64,000 nucleotides of DNA from Thozetella sp. PMI_491 (taxonomy: Eukaryota > Ascomycota > Sordariomycetes > Chaetosphaeriales > Chaetosphaeriaceae), in the NCBI GenBank assembly GCA_021432635.1, contig MU270073.1, positions 338,161-402,160 of the forward strand, in the 5' to 3' direction. Of this stretch, positions 22,819 to 34,871 are shown piece by piece. Position 1 is the stretch's first letter. Each line of letters starts with the position of its first letter. The translations under genes and the position numbers were made by a program. The notes beneath the pieces were generated by a model. The model did no database searches, was not told the DNA's origin, and saw only the letters and a program-made list of their open reading frames with translations.

Positions 22819-24047
22819 ATGGGTCTGTTCTTCGTCTCGTGGGAGCTATGGCAGCAGATGACCTTTGTGAGTCGCTCCTCTCCCCAGCTCCGTGTCGGAT
22901 GCCCTCTAACACTAACCCCCAGGTGCTGGCAATGGCCATCGTCGTCGTCTTCGTCATGGGACTCGTGAAGCTATGGTGGAACAACCGACTTATGCGGAAG
23001 CAAGAGATTATCGACGAGGAAAAGCGGGCGCGGATGACCGACATGCGTCGGGCCGGGCTCAGTGTCAAGCGAGGGAATGACATACCCTTCGGCGTCCGCG
23101 CGATTCAAAGCGGCGTCGAGGTTGCCGGCATCTGGATCTCACGGCCAGCGACGCCGAGCCTTGAGAGCAACGCTAAAATCGCGTCCTCGACGACCCTGGT
23201 TGGTGTGGAGAGCAATTCGGAGAAGAAGGCGAAGTACGCCGAGGAGACGAGGCCCGCGCCTACATTTCCCCTTCTCGACCGAACGACATCCGATCGCTCC
23301 ATCTTGCAGACACTTAACGACACCGAGTCTCTGAATAGCACCCCTTCCATCACGCCCCCCTTGTCACACTTTGCTTCGCAGACCCGGAAGCCCAACGTGC
23401 GGACCTCCCCGGTCCTCAGCGAAGACAGCCTCCGCCGGCTAGAATCACACTCACAGGCGAGGTCCCCTCATGACATTTATATGCCCACCTCGGGTCCGCA
23501 TAACCCGCGCCGCCCTAGCCAGCGCAGCTCGGCCTCGTCCTCTGGGGGCGAATCTATGGACTCACAGTCTCGCTCCACTCGAAGCACTAGCGGCAAGAGC
23601 TACAGCTCTTCGCGCAGCTCCCGGTTGTACACGTCGCGCAACACCTACGAGAGCCGGCTCAACTATAGCACCCTGCCTCCTGAATCCCCAGACAAGGATA
23701 GCCGGGACCCCTTCGGGACGCCTGCCAGGACCCCGAGCGGATTTTCGGCCTTTTCCCAAGACATGAGCGAGGCTCACTCGTCGCTCGCTCAGAGTCAAGA
23801 ATTGCCTACTCCCCAGCCAACTTTTGGCCCTGGAGACATGCACTTCAACAAAACGAGCCGGCGGGTGAACGCTGGCTTTGAGGTGCTCCCAGCGGGGACT
23901 TTTGGACCCCCGCAAGGCACGGAGCGAACCGGGAGCCGAACAGACCTGGGGAGCGACAGCGACGGCAGCCGAGACTCTACGAAGCAGCAGAACAAGCTGA
24001 GGAAAAAGTCAATCAGCCAGCTGCCCCGAGGGAGCCCGATGTTCTGA
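22819..24047 (+). CDS. N-terminally anchored membrane protein of unknown function
   Basis: Model: exons 22819-22866 and 22923-24047, giving 390 aa. The 56-nt intron has a GTGAGT donor and a CAG acceptor. The first exon encodes MGLFFVSWELWQQMTF. It is joined to a hydrophobic helix (about residues 17-36, VLAMAIVVVFVMGLVKLWW) ending in basic residues, then a charged coiled stretch (EIIDEEKRARMTDMRR). A well-ordered segment GNDIPFGVRAIQSGVEVAGIWISRP follows. The remaining ~270 residues are Ser/Arg/Thr-rich and disordered. I recall this N-terminal pattern as conserved among filamentous ascomycetes without a known role. The topology is probably a single helix with a large cytosolic tail. The first exon and helix would be lost if the intron were ignored, so the spliced start is preferred. 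Confidence 0.75.
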
Positions 24048-24724
24048 GCATACCACTGGCCGCTTGGGCAGTCTGTAATCCATAAGAGGGAACCATAATG
24101 GAGGAGAAAAGGGAGACGGTCGAGGATTCCCACGCCACTGGTACATGTGAACCGGAAACAGTGGACTCGGGTAAGATGGCCTGTAGGCCTTGTATTTTAA
24201 TTGTGCGCATGAGCGCCGACGATCATGGATCAGCGGTTGTTGATAGATTCTCTTTTGTATCCTGTGCTAGCAGGTTTTGCATGTTGACGGCGTCGAGGCG
24301 GAGGCCGCCAGGGGTTAAAAAAGGAGTTAATTGCATACTAGGAGCTCTCACTATCGCTGAGACCCGTAATGAAGATATTTGGTTCTCATCCAAAATAAAA
24401 TGGTTCCTCGAGAAAAATAACAACTGCATCCGTCGTTTTTGGTCATGACATCTGACATCCTAGCGGGTGTAAGTAGGTGTTGCGGCTAATAAACCCTAAC
24501 CCCGGTTGGAAGCGTTAAATTTCAGGCAGCCATTGTCAGGTGATCCCGCGTCCCCCACCTACCTCCTCCGGGTCGCGCTTCGCGTCGCTGTTTCCTCGCC
24601 CCCATCAACAAAACCCTTGAGCTCGATTTACACGTCACTCTTGTCCCTCCACCCAACGCCGCCAACGCAAAGAGTTTTGCATAGCAGACACAGAAAGAAA
24701 GAGCTCCTCTCTTCTTCTTTCGCA
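24048..24724. other. Intergenic, RAD51 promoter
   Basis: Contains the 3' end of the preceding gene and the promoter of RAD51. The only notable site is a telomere-like box at 24491-24501. Confidence 0.6.
24491..24501. promoter_or_regulatory. Telomere-like box (AAACCCTAACC) upstream of RAD51
   Basis: Lies about 225 nt before the RAD51 start codon. AACCCTA boxes are bound by Tbf1-type Myb factors in fungi and help drive constitutive promoters. Use here is inferred from sequence and position. Confidence 0.4.
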
Positions 24725-25882
24725 ATGGCCGAGGCGGAATACGATGCCAACAACACGGAGGACATGGGCGGCGCTGGCCCAGGGGCGCCGACCCCGCTGT
24801 CTGCTCTCGAGGTGAGCCTTTCCAGTCCACAGTACAGTAGTGGTGTTTCACTAACCTCATGAGTAGGGTCTTTCTGGCCTCACGAAACGAGACATCCAGT
24901 TGATCATGGATGGCGGCTTCAACACGGTCGAATCTGTCGCGTATACCCCGCGTCGAGCACTAGAGCAGATCAAAGGCATCTCGGAGCAGAAGGCGGGCAA
25001 GATCCTCGCAGAGGGTGAGCACTATTACCCATATTATGGAATACAGCTCTGATTTTCATTTTCTTCGCAGCCTCTAAACTCGTCCCTATGGGGTTCACCA
25101 CTGCCACCGAGATGCACCAGCGCCGCAGCGAGCTCATCTCCATCACCACTGGCTCAAAAAATCTCGACACCTTGTTAGCTGGAGGAGTCGAGACCGGCAG
25201 TGTCACAGAGCTCTTCGGAGAGTTCAGAACTGGAAAGTCCCAGATCTGCCACACGCTTGCTGTTACCTGCCAGCTGCCCTTTGACATGGGTGGTGGTGAG
25301 GGCAAGTGCCTGTACATCGACACCGAAGGCACCTTCCGGCCTGTCCGCCTCCTTGCCGTCGCCAATCGGTTCGGTCTCTCCGGTGAGGAGGTATTGGACA
25401 ATGTAGCATATGCCCGAGCCTATAATTCGGATCATCAGCTCCAGCTTCTCCAGCAGGCTGCCGCCATGATGTGCGAGACTCGCTTTAGCTTGTTGATTGT
25501 CGATTCTGCCACTTCTCTATACCGGACGGATTTCCTGGGTCGTGGTGAGCTTAGCTCTCGCCAAACCCACCTCGCCAAGTTCATGCGCACGCTTCAGCGC
25601 CTCGCAGACGAATTTGGCATCGCCGTCGTCATTACGAACCAAGTCGTTGCCCAGGTCGACGGTGGCCCGTCTGCCATGTTCAATCCGGACCCAAAGAAGC
25701 CAATCGGAGGCAATATTATTGCGCATGCTTCCACGACGCGCATCAGTCTCAAGAAGGGCAGAGGAGAGACCAGAATCGCCAAGATCTACGACAGCCCGTG
25801 CCTACCTGAGAGCGACTGCTTGTTCGCAATCAATGAAGACGGTATTGGGGATCCTGCCCCCAAGGATGTCGAGAAGGAGTAG
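24725..25882 (+). CDS. RAD51: RAD51 recombinase (Neurospora MEI-3 orthologue)
   Basis: Model: exons 24725-24811, 24867-25014 and 25071-25882, giving 348 aa, near the usual 340-350. RAD51 polymerises on single-stranded DNA and catalyses homologous pairing and strand exchange in double-strand-break repair and meiosis. Residues 1-30 are an acidic N-terminus. The N-terminal helical domain follows ([19 protein letters not shown], with the HhH-like [12 protein letters not shown]). The RecA core has Walker A GEFRTGKS (128-135), a [10 protein letters not shown] segment, Walker B LLIVDS (Asp223), and the L1/L2 region with [14 protein letters not shown] and KKPIGGNI. The C-terminus [24 protein letters not shown] is typical. 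Both introns sit in the N-terminal third. NUP120 follows on the same strand 560 nt later. Confidence 0.97.
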
Positions 25883-26443
25883 AATTTAGAGCTACGGCGC
25901 GCTGTGGTCTTGACATGATGTGTAAAATGCGCTGTAATGAGCACGAGGACAAAGGTGGAGAGGTATGGCTGTCAAGGGGAACAGTAGTTCCTTCTGGTGC
26001 TGCTGGGCTCATATAACCTGGCTTGCATACTGGCTGGCGTTTGGTGGGTCGCGATAAACGGTGCAACGGTCTCTTCATTCCTAGATATTTCGCTTCCAAT
26101 GTACATGATTCCATGCTAAAGGTATCAGATTCCAGTCATCTACCGGTTGTAGTTCTCTACTTGATGCCTTTTTTTTCTAAAGAAAAATTAACTGGGCGCA
26201 ACTTTTTGAATTGGCTACCAAGGTTTGTTGTTCTGTTGTTGGCTGTAGTGGGAGTGTTGCGATATGCACTTAGCCGACATGACCACGCTAAGCGGGCCGC
26301 GCTTTGCCAGGCAAGAAATTCTGTCAAACCAGAGCTCCCAAGTTCGCGCGTTCCCCAGCTTAAAGCAACGCACTCGCGACCACGCACCTAATTCACGTCG
26401 AGCTGAGAATTGTGGCTGCCGACAATAACTACATGGAGGCAAA
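25883..26443. other. Intergenic between RAD51 and NUP120
   Basis: Spacer of 561 nt between two genes on the same strand. It presumably contains the RAD51 3' end and the NUP120 promoter. No gene was seen. Confidence 0.6.
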
Positions 26444-29400
26444 ATGAGCTCCAGAGACATGCAATATCTCTACAAAGAGACGCGACTGGACCTGGAGCCA
26501 GCCTCGGCCAGCTCCGTAGTCCAGTTGCGAATCGCGCCGCAGAGCACCGCCAATCGACTGAGCTCTGCCCTCCGGTCGAGCATCTCCGGGAAGGGCGTCG
26601 GCGAAGATGAGAGCGCGTGGCAAGGAAAGCACCTGGCGACGGCATCGTCTATCTTCGACCGCAAGCACCACGGCTCGCCTCGGAGCATTCTCTGGAGGGT
26701 CCTCGAGAACGGCACTGTCCTCAGCCTGCAAGCCGCCGACATCTGCAAGAAGCAAAAGGAGGCCGATGCAAACCTAGTTCTGCACATTCGATTCTCGAGC
26801 CCTATCCGACCGTCGTGCATCGGCTTCGCCGATCCCGAGGACCACGATGCGCTCTACGTCTTCGTCATCGACCAGGGAAACCAGCTTCATTCCCTCGCCT
26901 TCCGACCCGATGTCTTCAGGAAACGGACAGCAGTGGAGGGTCTCGGAGATTTTTGCAAGTCATATTCGCCCCCGGGCTTCGGGTTCAAGCATCCGCATAG
27001 ACTGGTGGCTGTGAGCCCGAACCAACTGATCGTGACGATGCACGACGGCGGCATTCTGCGATTCGACAAGAACCGGTCGCATGATGGTGAGGCATCTTTT
27101 AGAGCCTTTCTGGGAGATCCAACTAACGCCGAGCAGCGAACGGGGGGAATCTGTGGAAGGAGACCATCTACAACGTCGCGGGTTGGGGCCAGAGCCTCCG
27201 TGGCCTGGTGCCGTTCCAGAGAAACCCGACGATCAAGTATGACAAGATCAACATGGAGCTGACGGCTGCAGTCTCGACTGCGGTCACCAACATGGGCCAC
27301 GAGGAAACCTCCTTCTTGTTTACGATATGCTTAGATCACCGCATGAGGGTCTGGGATGTGCAGAGCGGCCAGATACTGTACACAGGCGACATCCTTGATC
27401 TTGGCCGGGATCCCCAAGATGTCGGAAAGTGGAAAATAGAGCCAACCCAGCAAAACCTCATCCGCATTCTCGACCGGGGTCGCGGCCAATGCTTGGTTGT
27501 GACCTTCTCTCCCATCGGCGCTGGCGAGTTCAAGTTCTGGCAAGTCAAGGCTAACGACCAAGGCTCTGTGCACGTCGCCGACATGTTCCCTCACGATAAG
27601 CTCGTACCGCCTAGCCCCTCCGGCTCGTCCGACATCTGGACGATGGCAGACTTTGCTGTGGCCGAGCACGACCATGGCCCTCAGCTATGGATCATCTGGA
27701 AGGCCAACATCATCCACCGAGTACAGACCTTGCAGATCTTCCCACGAAACGACACTGGCCCGTTTGCCGATGGCTGGCGCAGTGTGTTTGCCGATAATAC
27801 CGTGCCAACTGCCCAGGTGTCAGGGCCCTGCGACCCGGCTGATTCGACGGAGAAGTGGCTCGAGCTGATCTTTTTCCCCGGACGCTTCTCCAAAGCGACC
27901 ATCGATACGGCCTTTGCCATGTACCAGAAAGGACTGGGAACGCCAAAGGATGCATCTGCTAAAGGGACCAAGAGTATCGCTGAGGCGATTTGCTCCGTCC
28001 TGGGTTCTACCTCCACTCTGGAGCGAAACTCGGCCGGCGGTATGGATTATGAGCAGTTCAGAAGCACTAGCGAGACCCAATGGCGAAGATTCTACCGCCT
28101 TTTGGTTGAGCTAGAGAAGCAGAGGGGGGAGGCGCTGTCTCTTGTGCTCGACGTTGGAACAGGCATGATTTGGGTCGTCTGTTCAGATTGCTCAGCCGCT
28201 ATCCGGCAATCCAGCAATCTTGATCGTGTGTGCCACAACATTCAGTCTCCGGACAAGGACGATGAGGACGTCGCATCTCTGGTCTCAGCAGGGTTGAACT
28301 TTATCGGTAACTTCTCAGACAACATGCTTCAGCTGTCTAAAGCTGCTCTGCAGGCGGAGCTGTTTGAGGACTCCGCCAAGCCCGACGACGAGAGAATTCA
28401 ACAGTTCTTCGACAAGGCTGGGTTCTGGCGGCAGATTACGGATCAGGACTGTGCCGAGGTGGTCGATGCCCTCGGTCCTAACTTCCGAATCGTGACCGCG
28501 CGGCTCTACGAGGACCTCCTCGATCTCTTTTCGACGCCGGGCGAGCCAAACGGTCACGAACTCGAGCATCCGTTCACCCATTTCGGAAGGAAGATCGCAC
28601 TACGGGCCGTCCAAGAGACAGCGGAACTGCACTGGCAGATCCTCTTCAGCCAGCTGCTTTTGCTTGTCCACATGGAGCTCGAAATCGAGAACGAAGACGA
28701 GGCTCTCCACTCGAGGCTTGACTTGGGCCGCGTGTACCGCCAGCTCGTCGCAGCTCTCCGGCGACTGGAGCTGATCAAGTGGCTAGTCAAGACGCAAATC
28801 AGCGTCCCAGCCCCCAAGGCGGACCGAATCGGCTCTGGCAGCTTTTCTCCATCCCTCTCGAAGCGGCCCAGCGATGAAGGACACACCATTACTGCCTTCG
28901 AGGGCATCGTTGGCCACCTGCTCGGCCCTACCGACCCAGAGCATCTCCTTCTGGCCATCACGGAAGTGGCAGTCGATGTTTGCGCACCGGAAAGCCCTAC
29001 CGAACTGGTTCCTTATTTGCAGCAGTGCTGGCTGCTGAAACAGGATCGGCCAGACTTGGCCCTTGAGTTGGGGCCTTTCAGCGGCCAGGACCCCTTTTCA
29101 ACCTACATCCAGGGCCGCGTATTCCTGTCTCTCCGAGACTATGATGCTGCTACCATCTACTTCGAGAAAGCGTCACTGGGGCTGAGCATCTCGGTCAAGA
29201 ATCTGGAGCGACATAGCTCTAGCCTTCTCGACGACACCGAATGGAATCTCCTCAACAGCGGCCTCCCCAACTATTATTCGCACATTGTCAACCTCTTTGA
29301 CCGACAGAAGGCGCATTCGTTTGTGGCTAGGTTCGCCCGTATCGCTCTCCAGTTCGCCCACGCCCCTGGCCATGACGGCGCCGCAGTGAGGACAGAGCTT

Positions 29401-30165
29401 CAGAGTCGTCTCTTTTCAGCAGCAACCGCGATTGCCCACTACGACGTTGCGCACTCAACCCTGCTCTCTATGAGTGATGAGGTGCTCCAGCACTCGTACC
29501 TCCGGAGGCTAATTGAGAAGATGTCGGAAACAGGCCAGAATGCGGAGCTAGTCAGCCTACCCTTCTCCGGGCTCCAGAACAAAGTCGACGACATTCTGCT
29601 CGAGAAGTGCCGGGGGGTCCGAGATGTGATCAACGACACCCCCTACCACCAGATCTTGTATGCCTGGCGGATCGCGCACAACGACTACCGCGGCGGCGCT
29701 GCCATCTTGCTTGACCGGTTACAGAAGCTGCGAGCCATCGGAGAGGCGGACAAGCTAGGCGGAGATGACTCCCTCGATACCCAGGTTACTCGGCAGTACC
29801 TCCTGCTCATCAATGCACTGAGCTGTGTGACCTCCAAGGAAGCCTACATTCTAGAAGATATGCCTCCTGAGGAGGACGGTGAGCAGGGCGGCGGAGACAA
29901 GGAGGACGATGGGAAACTAGAGGAGCTGGCTCGCGCCTTGGACGAGGACCAGACGGCCGTCTCCAGCCGGGATGAGGACAAGGTGCTCAAGGAGGCGATG
30001 AAGAAGTTTTCCCGCGCCTACGTCGAGCAGGCAGAGCCACGCAGAATCGTCACGCTCCCAGACCTCCGCAAGCAGTACCAGCAGGAGCTGGATCGGATCG
30101 TGGCAATCCAGAACAACCAGTTCGGATTTGCTGCTGACGACGACGTGGTGATGAACTTTGCCTGA
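26444..30165 (+). CDS. NUP120: Nucleoporin NUP120 (Nup160 family), Y-complex subunit
   Basis: Model: exons 26444-27086 and 27137-30165, giving 1223 aa. The intron is only 50 nt (GTGAGG...CAG) and splits codon 215, restoring NRSHDANGGNLWKETIYNVAGW. The N-terminal ~500 residues form the expected beta-propeller, seen as repeated blade-like segments such as SFLFTICLDHRMRVWDVQSGQ and DIWTMADFAVAEHDHGPQLWIIWK. The rest is helical with TPR-like stacks (ELVPYLQQCWLLKQDRPDLALE, VFLSLRDYDAATIYFEKAS) ending in an acidic, helical tail. Nup120/160 is a scaffold subunit of the Nup84 (Y) complex and is needed for pore assembly and mRNA export. The length matches fungal orthologues. Confidence 0.9.
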
Positions 30166-30486
30166 TTGGTGTTCATCGGATGTAGAGGCGCACATGTATG
30201 ATTAAAACATAAAAATGGCATTCACGGGCGGGATGATACCTGGGTGGCGTCACGAAGATAGGAGGCGAAGAGCGTGTGCAAAGTCTCCACCAGAAAAGAA
30301 GAGCAATAATAAGCTGTTTAGACTAAATCTGCTGGACCTAAAAGACGTTGCATGATCCTAAACCGAAACGCCGTGTCCATGCAAGAGAAGTAAGTATCGG
30401 GATGCCCCTGTCCATTATCAAGCTCGCTGGCAGAAATGAGGCTCCATTATCTATCTCGTACCAATACCCCGGAGGCCGACCAGGGC
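30166..30486. other. Intergenic, convergent 3' ends of NUP120 and VPS26
   Basis: 321 nt holding two opposing 3' ends. No gene or structured element was identified. Confidence 0.6.
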
Positions 30487-31653
30487 CTAGGCCGGCACTG
30501 CCGTGATCCTGTGTTCGGGTAGTGCAGGCAGACCATCTGGACCGTTAGCGGCGGCCTGCTCGGCTGTCTGACGGTAAAGGATGATCTCAGACTGCTTGAA
30601 GTATCTCCGCGCATCTGAAGCAAGGATTAGACAACTACCGGGGCAAGGAGGAGGGGGAGAAACTCACCTTCATCTATCAAAACGAGGCTTAGGTAGTACC
30701 TGGTTGAGAACTTCTTGTTGACGTCCCGGAAGGTGGGGGTCAGGTCGAAGCCTCCTAGGAAGAGCCGAATGGGGATGGTCTCGCCTCTTGATGGAGAGCC
30801 GTCCATGATCTAGATTTGGCCAGGTCAGCTTTGGTCAGGCGTAACGCAAGCGTCATCCTTACCTCGAACCGCACCAAGGTCTCGCTCTCGTTGTATTGGT
30901 TGGGTGCGGCACCCGTGGTCTCGCGGCGGATGATGCTGAGCTCCATGTGTTTGATCTTGAGGCGGACCAGCAGGAAGTAGATGCGGCCGACGATGACGTC
31001 CTTGAGATGGTACTTGCTCTTGCTGTACTCGAACTCGATGTGCAGGCAGTCCTCGATGCCGACGTCCATCTTGATGCTGCTGTTCATCTCGGGCGGGATC
31101 CGGTAGCTGTAGACCCAGATGTCCTTCTCGCGGATCACGTCGGCCATGCGCCGCGACACGGTGACGCGCACAAAGTAGCGCAGCTTGACGTTGATGCCGT
31201 TGTAGGACTCGTACTGCTTCTCCACGTTCTTGAAGTTGAAGTCAAACGTCTGTGGGTGCTGCAGCTCGCCCGGCGCGGCGAGCTCCTGGACCAGGGAGAG
31301 GAACTCGTAGTGGTTGCCGCGGTCGAAGAACATCTCTGCACGAGGCCAAGGAGAGGCCGTAGGGTCAGCAATCGCGCACGGCGGACTGCACGCCGGGGGC
31401 GGGAGACGCAGAGGTGAAAGGAAGAGTGCCGCATACCTATTGTGCCGATGAATTGGACCTTGATACCTGTGTGCTCCATCCGCTTTCCATCCTTCGGCCG
31501 GACCGTGACGGCGCCTTTCACCGACTCGCCGTCCATGTAGAGCGGCGCCTTCTCCCGGCGGTTTTTGTCGAGTTTGACGTCGACCATAGAGCGGTCATCG
31601 CCATCCTCGAGGACAATGTCGATGTCCACGGGCGTCGAGAAGAAGTACGACAT
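30487..31653 (-). CDS. VPS26: Retromer subunit VPS26
   Basis: Model (minus strand): exons 31653-31437, 31335-30863, 30809-30668 and 30614-30487, giving 319 aa. All junctions have GT..AG ends (donors GTATGC, GTAAGG, GTGAGT) and keep phase. The start MSYFFSTPVDIDIVLED, the middle HPQTFDFNFKNVEKQYESYNGINVKLRYFV, and the C-terminal ETIPIRLFLGGFDLTPTFRDVNKKFSTRYYLSLVL are hallmark VPS26 segments of its two-lobed arrestin fold. VPS26 forms the cargo-recognition trimer with VPS35 and VPS29 on endosomes and returns receptors to the Golgi. The length is normal, and the last ~25 residues form a short variable tail. It is divergent from the RPL9 gene, with 1.28 kb between start codons. Confidence 0.95.
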
Positions 31654-32930
31654 GATGGGCGGCCAGGCAACAGGGCAGAGGGAGAGAGATAGGAGAGGGG
31701 GGAGGAGGGGGGAAGGTAGCGCGCGAATGCTACCTGCGTCGAGCTGCTAATGTATTTTCGATTGCGGTTTGGTTCCGTCGTCGATCCGGCGTGCGTATGG
31801 GGGGAGGAGAAGCGAAAAGCCTCGAGGTGTCGGGGCGATGCGTCGGGTGTGGGAGCTCGTGGCTCTATCTCGGGGGGCGCCTCTTTGGTCCTGTGTCGTC
31901 AGCTGCAAGAGTGTTGCGCCGTGCCTGCCCGCCGACCGGGAGCTTTGGAGCTCCCGCGCCGACGGCTGGCCAATAGGGTGGCGCAATGGCCGTCTACGAC
32001 ATGTGGGGGTAGCTCTCCTAGTTAGTCCAGCCGTGCAAACTCCCCTAGACAAATAAATGGGTGATACGACGAGAGGAATCTCGAGACACACAGACGCTGC
32101 TGCTTGTCTTCTTCTTGGTGCATGCATTTGTATTACAAGATAAGGCAGCCGTAGTATAAGTTTTTATTTGGAATAGCATAAAAGAAAAGAAAAGGAACCC
32201 GAAATATACAACACTGTTTCTCAATTTCGGCCCTGCCATATCCCCTGTAACCATCGAAAGCGACACATCTTCCCCCCAATTGCTACTCACTTAGTCTCAC
32301 ACGAACCTTAAGTTAATCCTTTATCGTGAGCTGGGCCCTGCGTTACAGTGCATAGAGCACAGCAAGGCGTGCCAAGGACACTGTCTAGCAAAGGCCCAAT
32401 GCCAGCAAGCCAGTGGCCGATAGGGGAGGGAATCCTTCTTTTTTCTGAGAGCGTAGGAGCGGCTCGAAAGCACCTTGACTACCTGAACCTCGCTCTTAGT
32501 CTAAGCTAGTCCGCCATGGTCGTGAGCATAATATGAGTAATATGAGAGAGATGGAAGACGAAATAATTGTTGTTGATGAAACCGTTGGCTAGATCAAGTT
32601 CTCCGGCCAGTCACCCACACAATCTTCTCGCCGGGCCGAAGTCCACTGGAGGGGTGGGACTTCCCAATCCAGCCCCCCAGCCTGACTGAGCCTGGCGAGT
32701 GGGAAGTTCTCGCTGCGCACAGACCAGCGCATCATGTCTCCACCACAGCCCAACCTGTCCAATCATGGTGGATTTTGCTCGCCTGCCCTAACAGACCGCT
32801 GAGACCACCAGCGCACACAACCACTTTTGACGGGTCCAAATTCGACATTTTTCTCCCGCTCTGGATTCACGATTTCTCATCGACCCCCCAACGATACCCT
32901 CAACCACGACGACCTCTAGCCGCCGCCAAG
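31654..32930. other. Divergent promoter region of VPS26 and RPL9
   Basis: 1.28 kb between two start codons on opposite strands. The RPL9 side is C- and A-rich near the start codon, and a GCCCTAAC half telobox occurs near 32783. No coding or RNA gene was recognised. Confidence 0.55.
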
Positions 32931-33964
32931 ATGAGGTACATTCACTCCGAGGAGACCCTCACGGTCCCTGAAAATGGTATGTCTACCACCTCCGCGCATT
33001 TTGGGCAGCCAGACGAGGGACGAGGCGAGGCTGCCGCAACATGATATTCCGGGGGACAAAAAAAAAGAAGGACGAGGGGCGACTGGGATTCTAGGCCGGA
33101 GTGCCGACGGCCACGACACTCGCTGAGGGGAATTGGCTTCCTGGATAACAAGAGGTGTTTTCAAATGCTGACACTATTGCCATCGCAGTCAAGGTCTCGA
33201 TCAAGTCGCGCCTGGTCACGGTCGAGGGGCCACGAGGTGAGGAGCATGCGATCAACTCCGCAGGGGACCGGGACGATGTTCTAACCGGAGGACAGGCAAG
33301 CTCGTCAAGGACCTGAGCCACATCGCTGTGAGCTTCTCCCAGCCCAAGAAGGGTGTTATCGGCATCGAGATCCACCACGGCGTCCGCAAGAGCGTCGCCG
33401 CCCTCCGAACCGTCCGAACCCTCATCAACAACCTCATCATTGGCGTTACCAAGGGATTCAAGTATAAGATGCGATATGTTTACGCCCATTTCCCCATCAA
33501 CGTCAACCTTGAGAAGAACAAGGAGACTGGCCTGTTCGAGGTCGAGATCCGGTATGTCTAGGAACTCGGGAACCGCACCCCTACGGCGCCCTACGAGGCG
33601 CTCGATTAGGAGGCCGCAAGAGGGACGGAGTACTGATTTGGGATGGACAGAAACTTCATCGGCCAGAAGATCACCTTCAAGGTCGTCATGCAGCCCGGCG
33701 TCGACGTCGTCATCTCCACCGCCCAGAAGGACGAGCTGATCCTCACTGGCAACTCTCTCGAAGGTGTTTCCCAGAGCGCGGCGGACATCCAGCAGACCTG
33801 CAGGGTGCGAAACAAGGATATCCGAAAGGTGTGTTTGCTGCAGCCCTCGTGGTCCCTCGACCACCGACACTCGATCCCCTCAAGACGAACCGAGCTAACA
33901 CGGCTACCTACAGTTCTTGGACGGTCTCTACGTTTCGGAGAAGGGCAACGTCGTGGAAGAGTAA
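32931..33964 (+). CDS. RPL9: 60S ribosomal protein L9 (uL6)
   Basis: Model: exons 32931-32976, 33189-33236, 33296-33551, 33651-33828 and 33914-33964, giving 192 aa, the usual size. It begins [20 protein letters not shown] and continues [17 protein letters not shown], the signature of eukaryotic uL6. The C-terminal segment [19 protein letters not shown] is also diagnostic. The protein binds 25S rRNA near the sarcin-ricin loop and the stalk base of the large subunit. Four introns in a 579-nt coding sequence follow the usual intron-rich style of Pezizomycotina ribosomal-protein genes. The first intron (212 nt) is the longest. I looked there for a box C/D snoRNA and saw no convincing C and D pair. 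Confidence 0.97.
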
Positions 33965-34871
33965 GGGACGCGCGGCCACGGTTTCTTTGTGTGCTTTATG
34001 GGTCTTCCGGAGTGACAAGGGGGTCAAATGGGCATTTGCATGTTCCGTAGCACAAAGAGGCTACATTCAAAATGGAATCCCTTTGAGAACAACAGCTCTG
34101 GCACTCACCACAGTGGCAGTCCTTGGCGGTCCTCGGCGGTCTTCACGCGATGATATCACTAGGCACAAGGGCGGTACCCTCCTCTTTCAGTAGACCTAGA
34201 GAGAAATGGCATCCCGGTGCTCTTCGCACTACTCGCGCAAACATTCACATAATAGGGGAGGCTTATAAATTAGCAGGTTTAAGTGACGAGGGGGCGCAAC
34301 TGCAACAACTCTTGAATTTGCATCCCTATGAGGGTGCCCAGCGGCAAGCACCTTTGGTCTAGAGGTCTGTGGGAATATCAACAACATCCCTGCTCACTCA
34401 TCTGAATCAACAATGCCGGTCCATCATGTACACGCCAACAAATCCAATCATTACATTCATACCGAGGGCTCATATAGCTCCTATCCCATGTTGGGAGCGG
34501 TGCTGCGCCCACCAAGGCTGGTGCCGGTGCACGGTGCACCTGTCCTAAACTCGTTCATTCCTTCCGTGGAAATGTTGTGCTCATGATTCTTTCTTCTGGC
34601 GCTGCGCGCGATGAAATGCTTCCATAAATGCGCCGGTGCAAAAAATTGGGGTAAGGGGGGTTGGTGTGGCTTGGGTGGGGGAGGCGGGCGGTGTGAGAAG
34701 CAATATATACTACGCCATGGGTGTTTATGATGCCGGCGGGAAGACAAAATATTCGTATCGAGGAGGGTTGGTGCTGAGGCAATGTACAGGTCGAGGTCGT
34801 AATTTCATGTCATTCTAGGGACGAAAGTTTGAAGGGTATGTGAGGGGAGGTGAGAACACCGACGGTGCTCA
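33965..34871. other. Intergenic, convergent 3' ends
   Basis: Contains the 3' ends of RPL9 (+) and the second Cys-rich membrane protein (-). Frames here are short and unconvincing. No gene was identified. Confidence 0.55.

Noticed and set aside
32977-33188. Possible intronic snoRNA in RPL9 intron 1
   Set aside because: No convincing C box with a paired D box and no closing terminal stem.
33091-33870. 259-codon frame on the minus strand across RPL9
   Set aside because: Crosses RPL9 exons and introns in antisense and has no recognisable domain.
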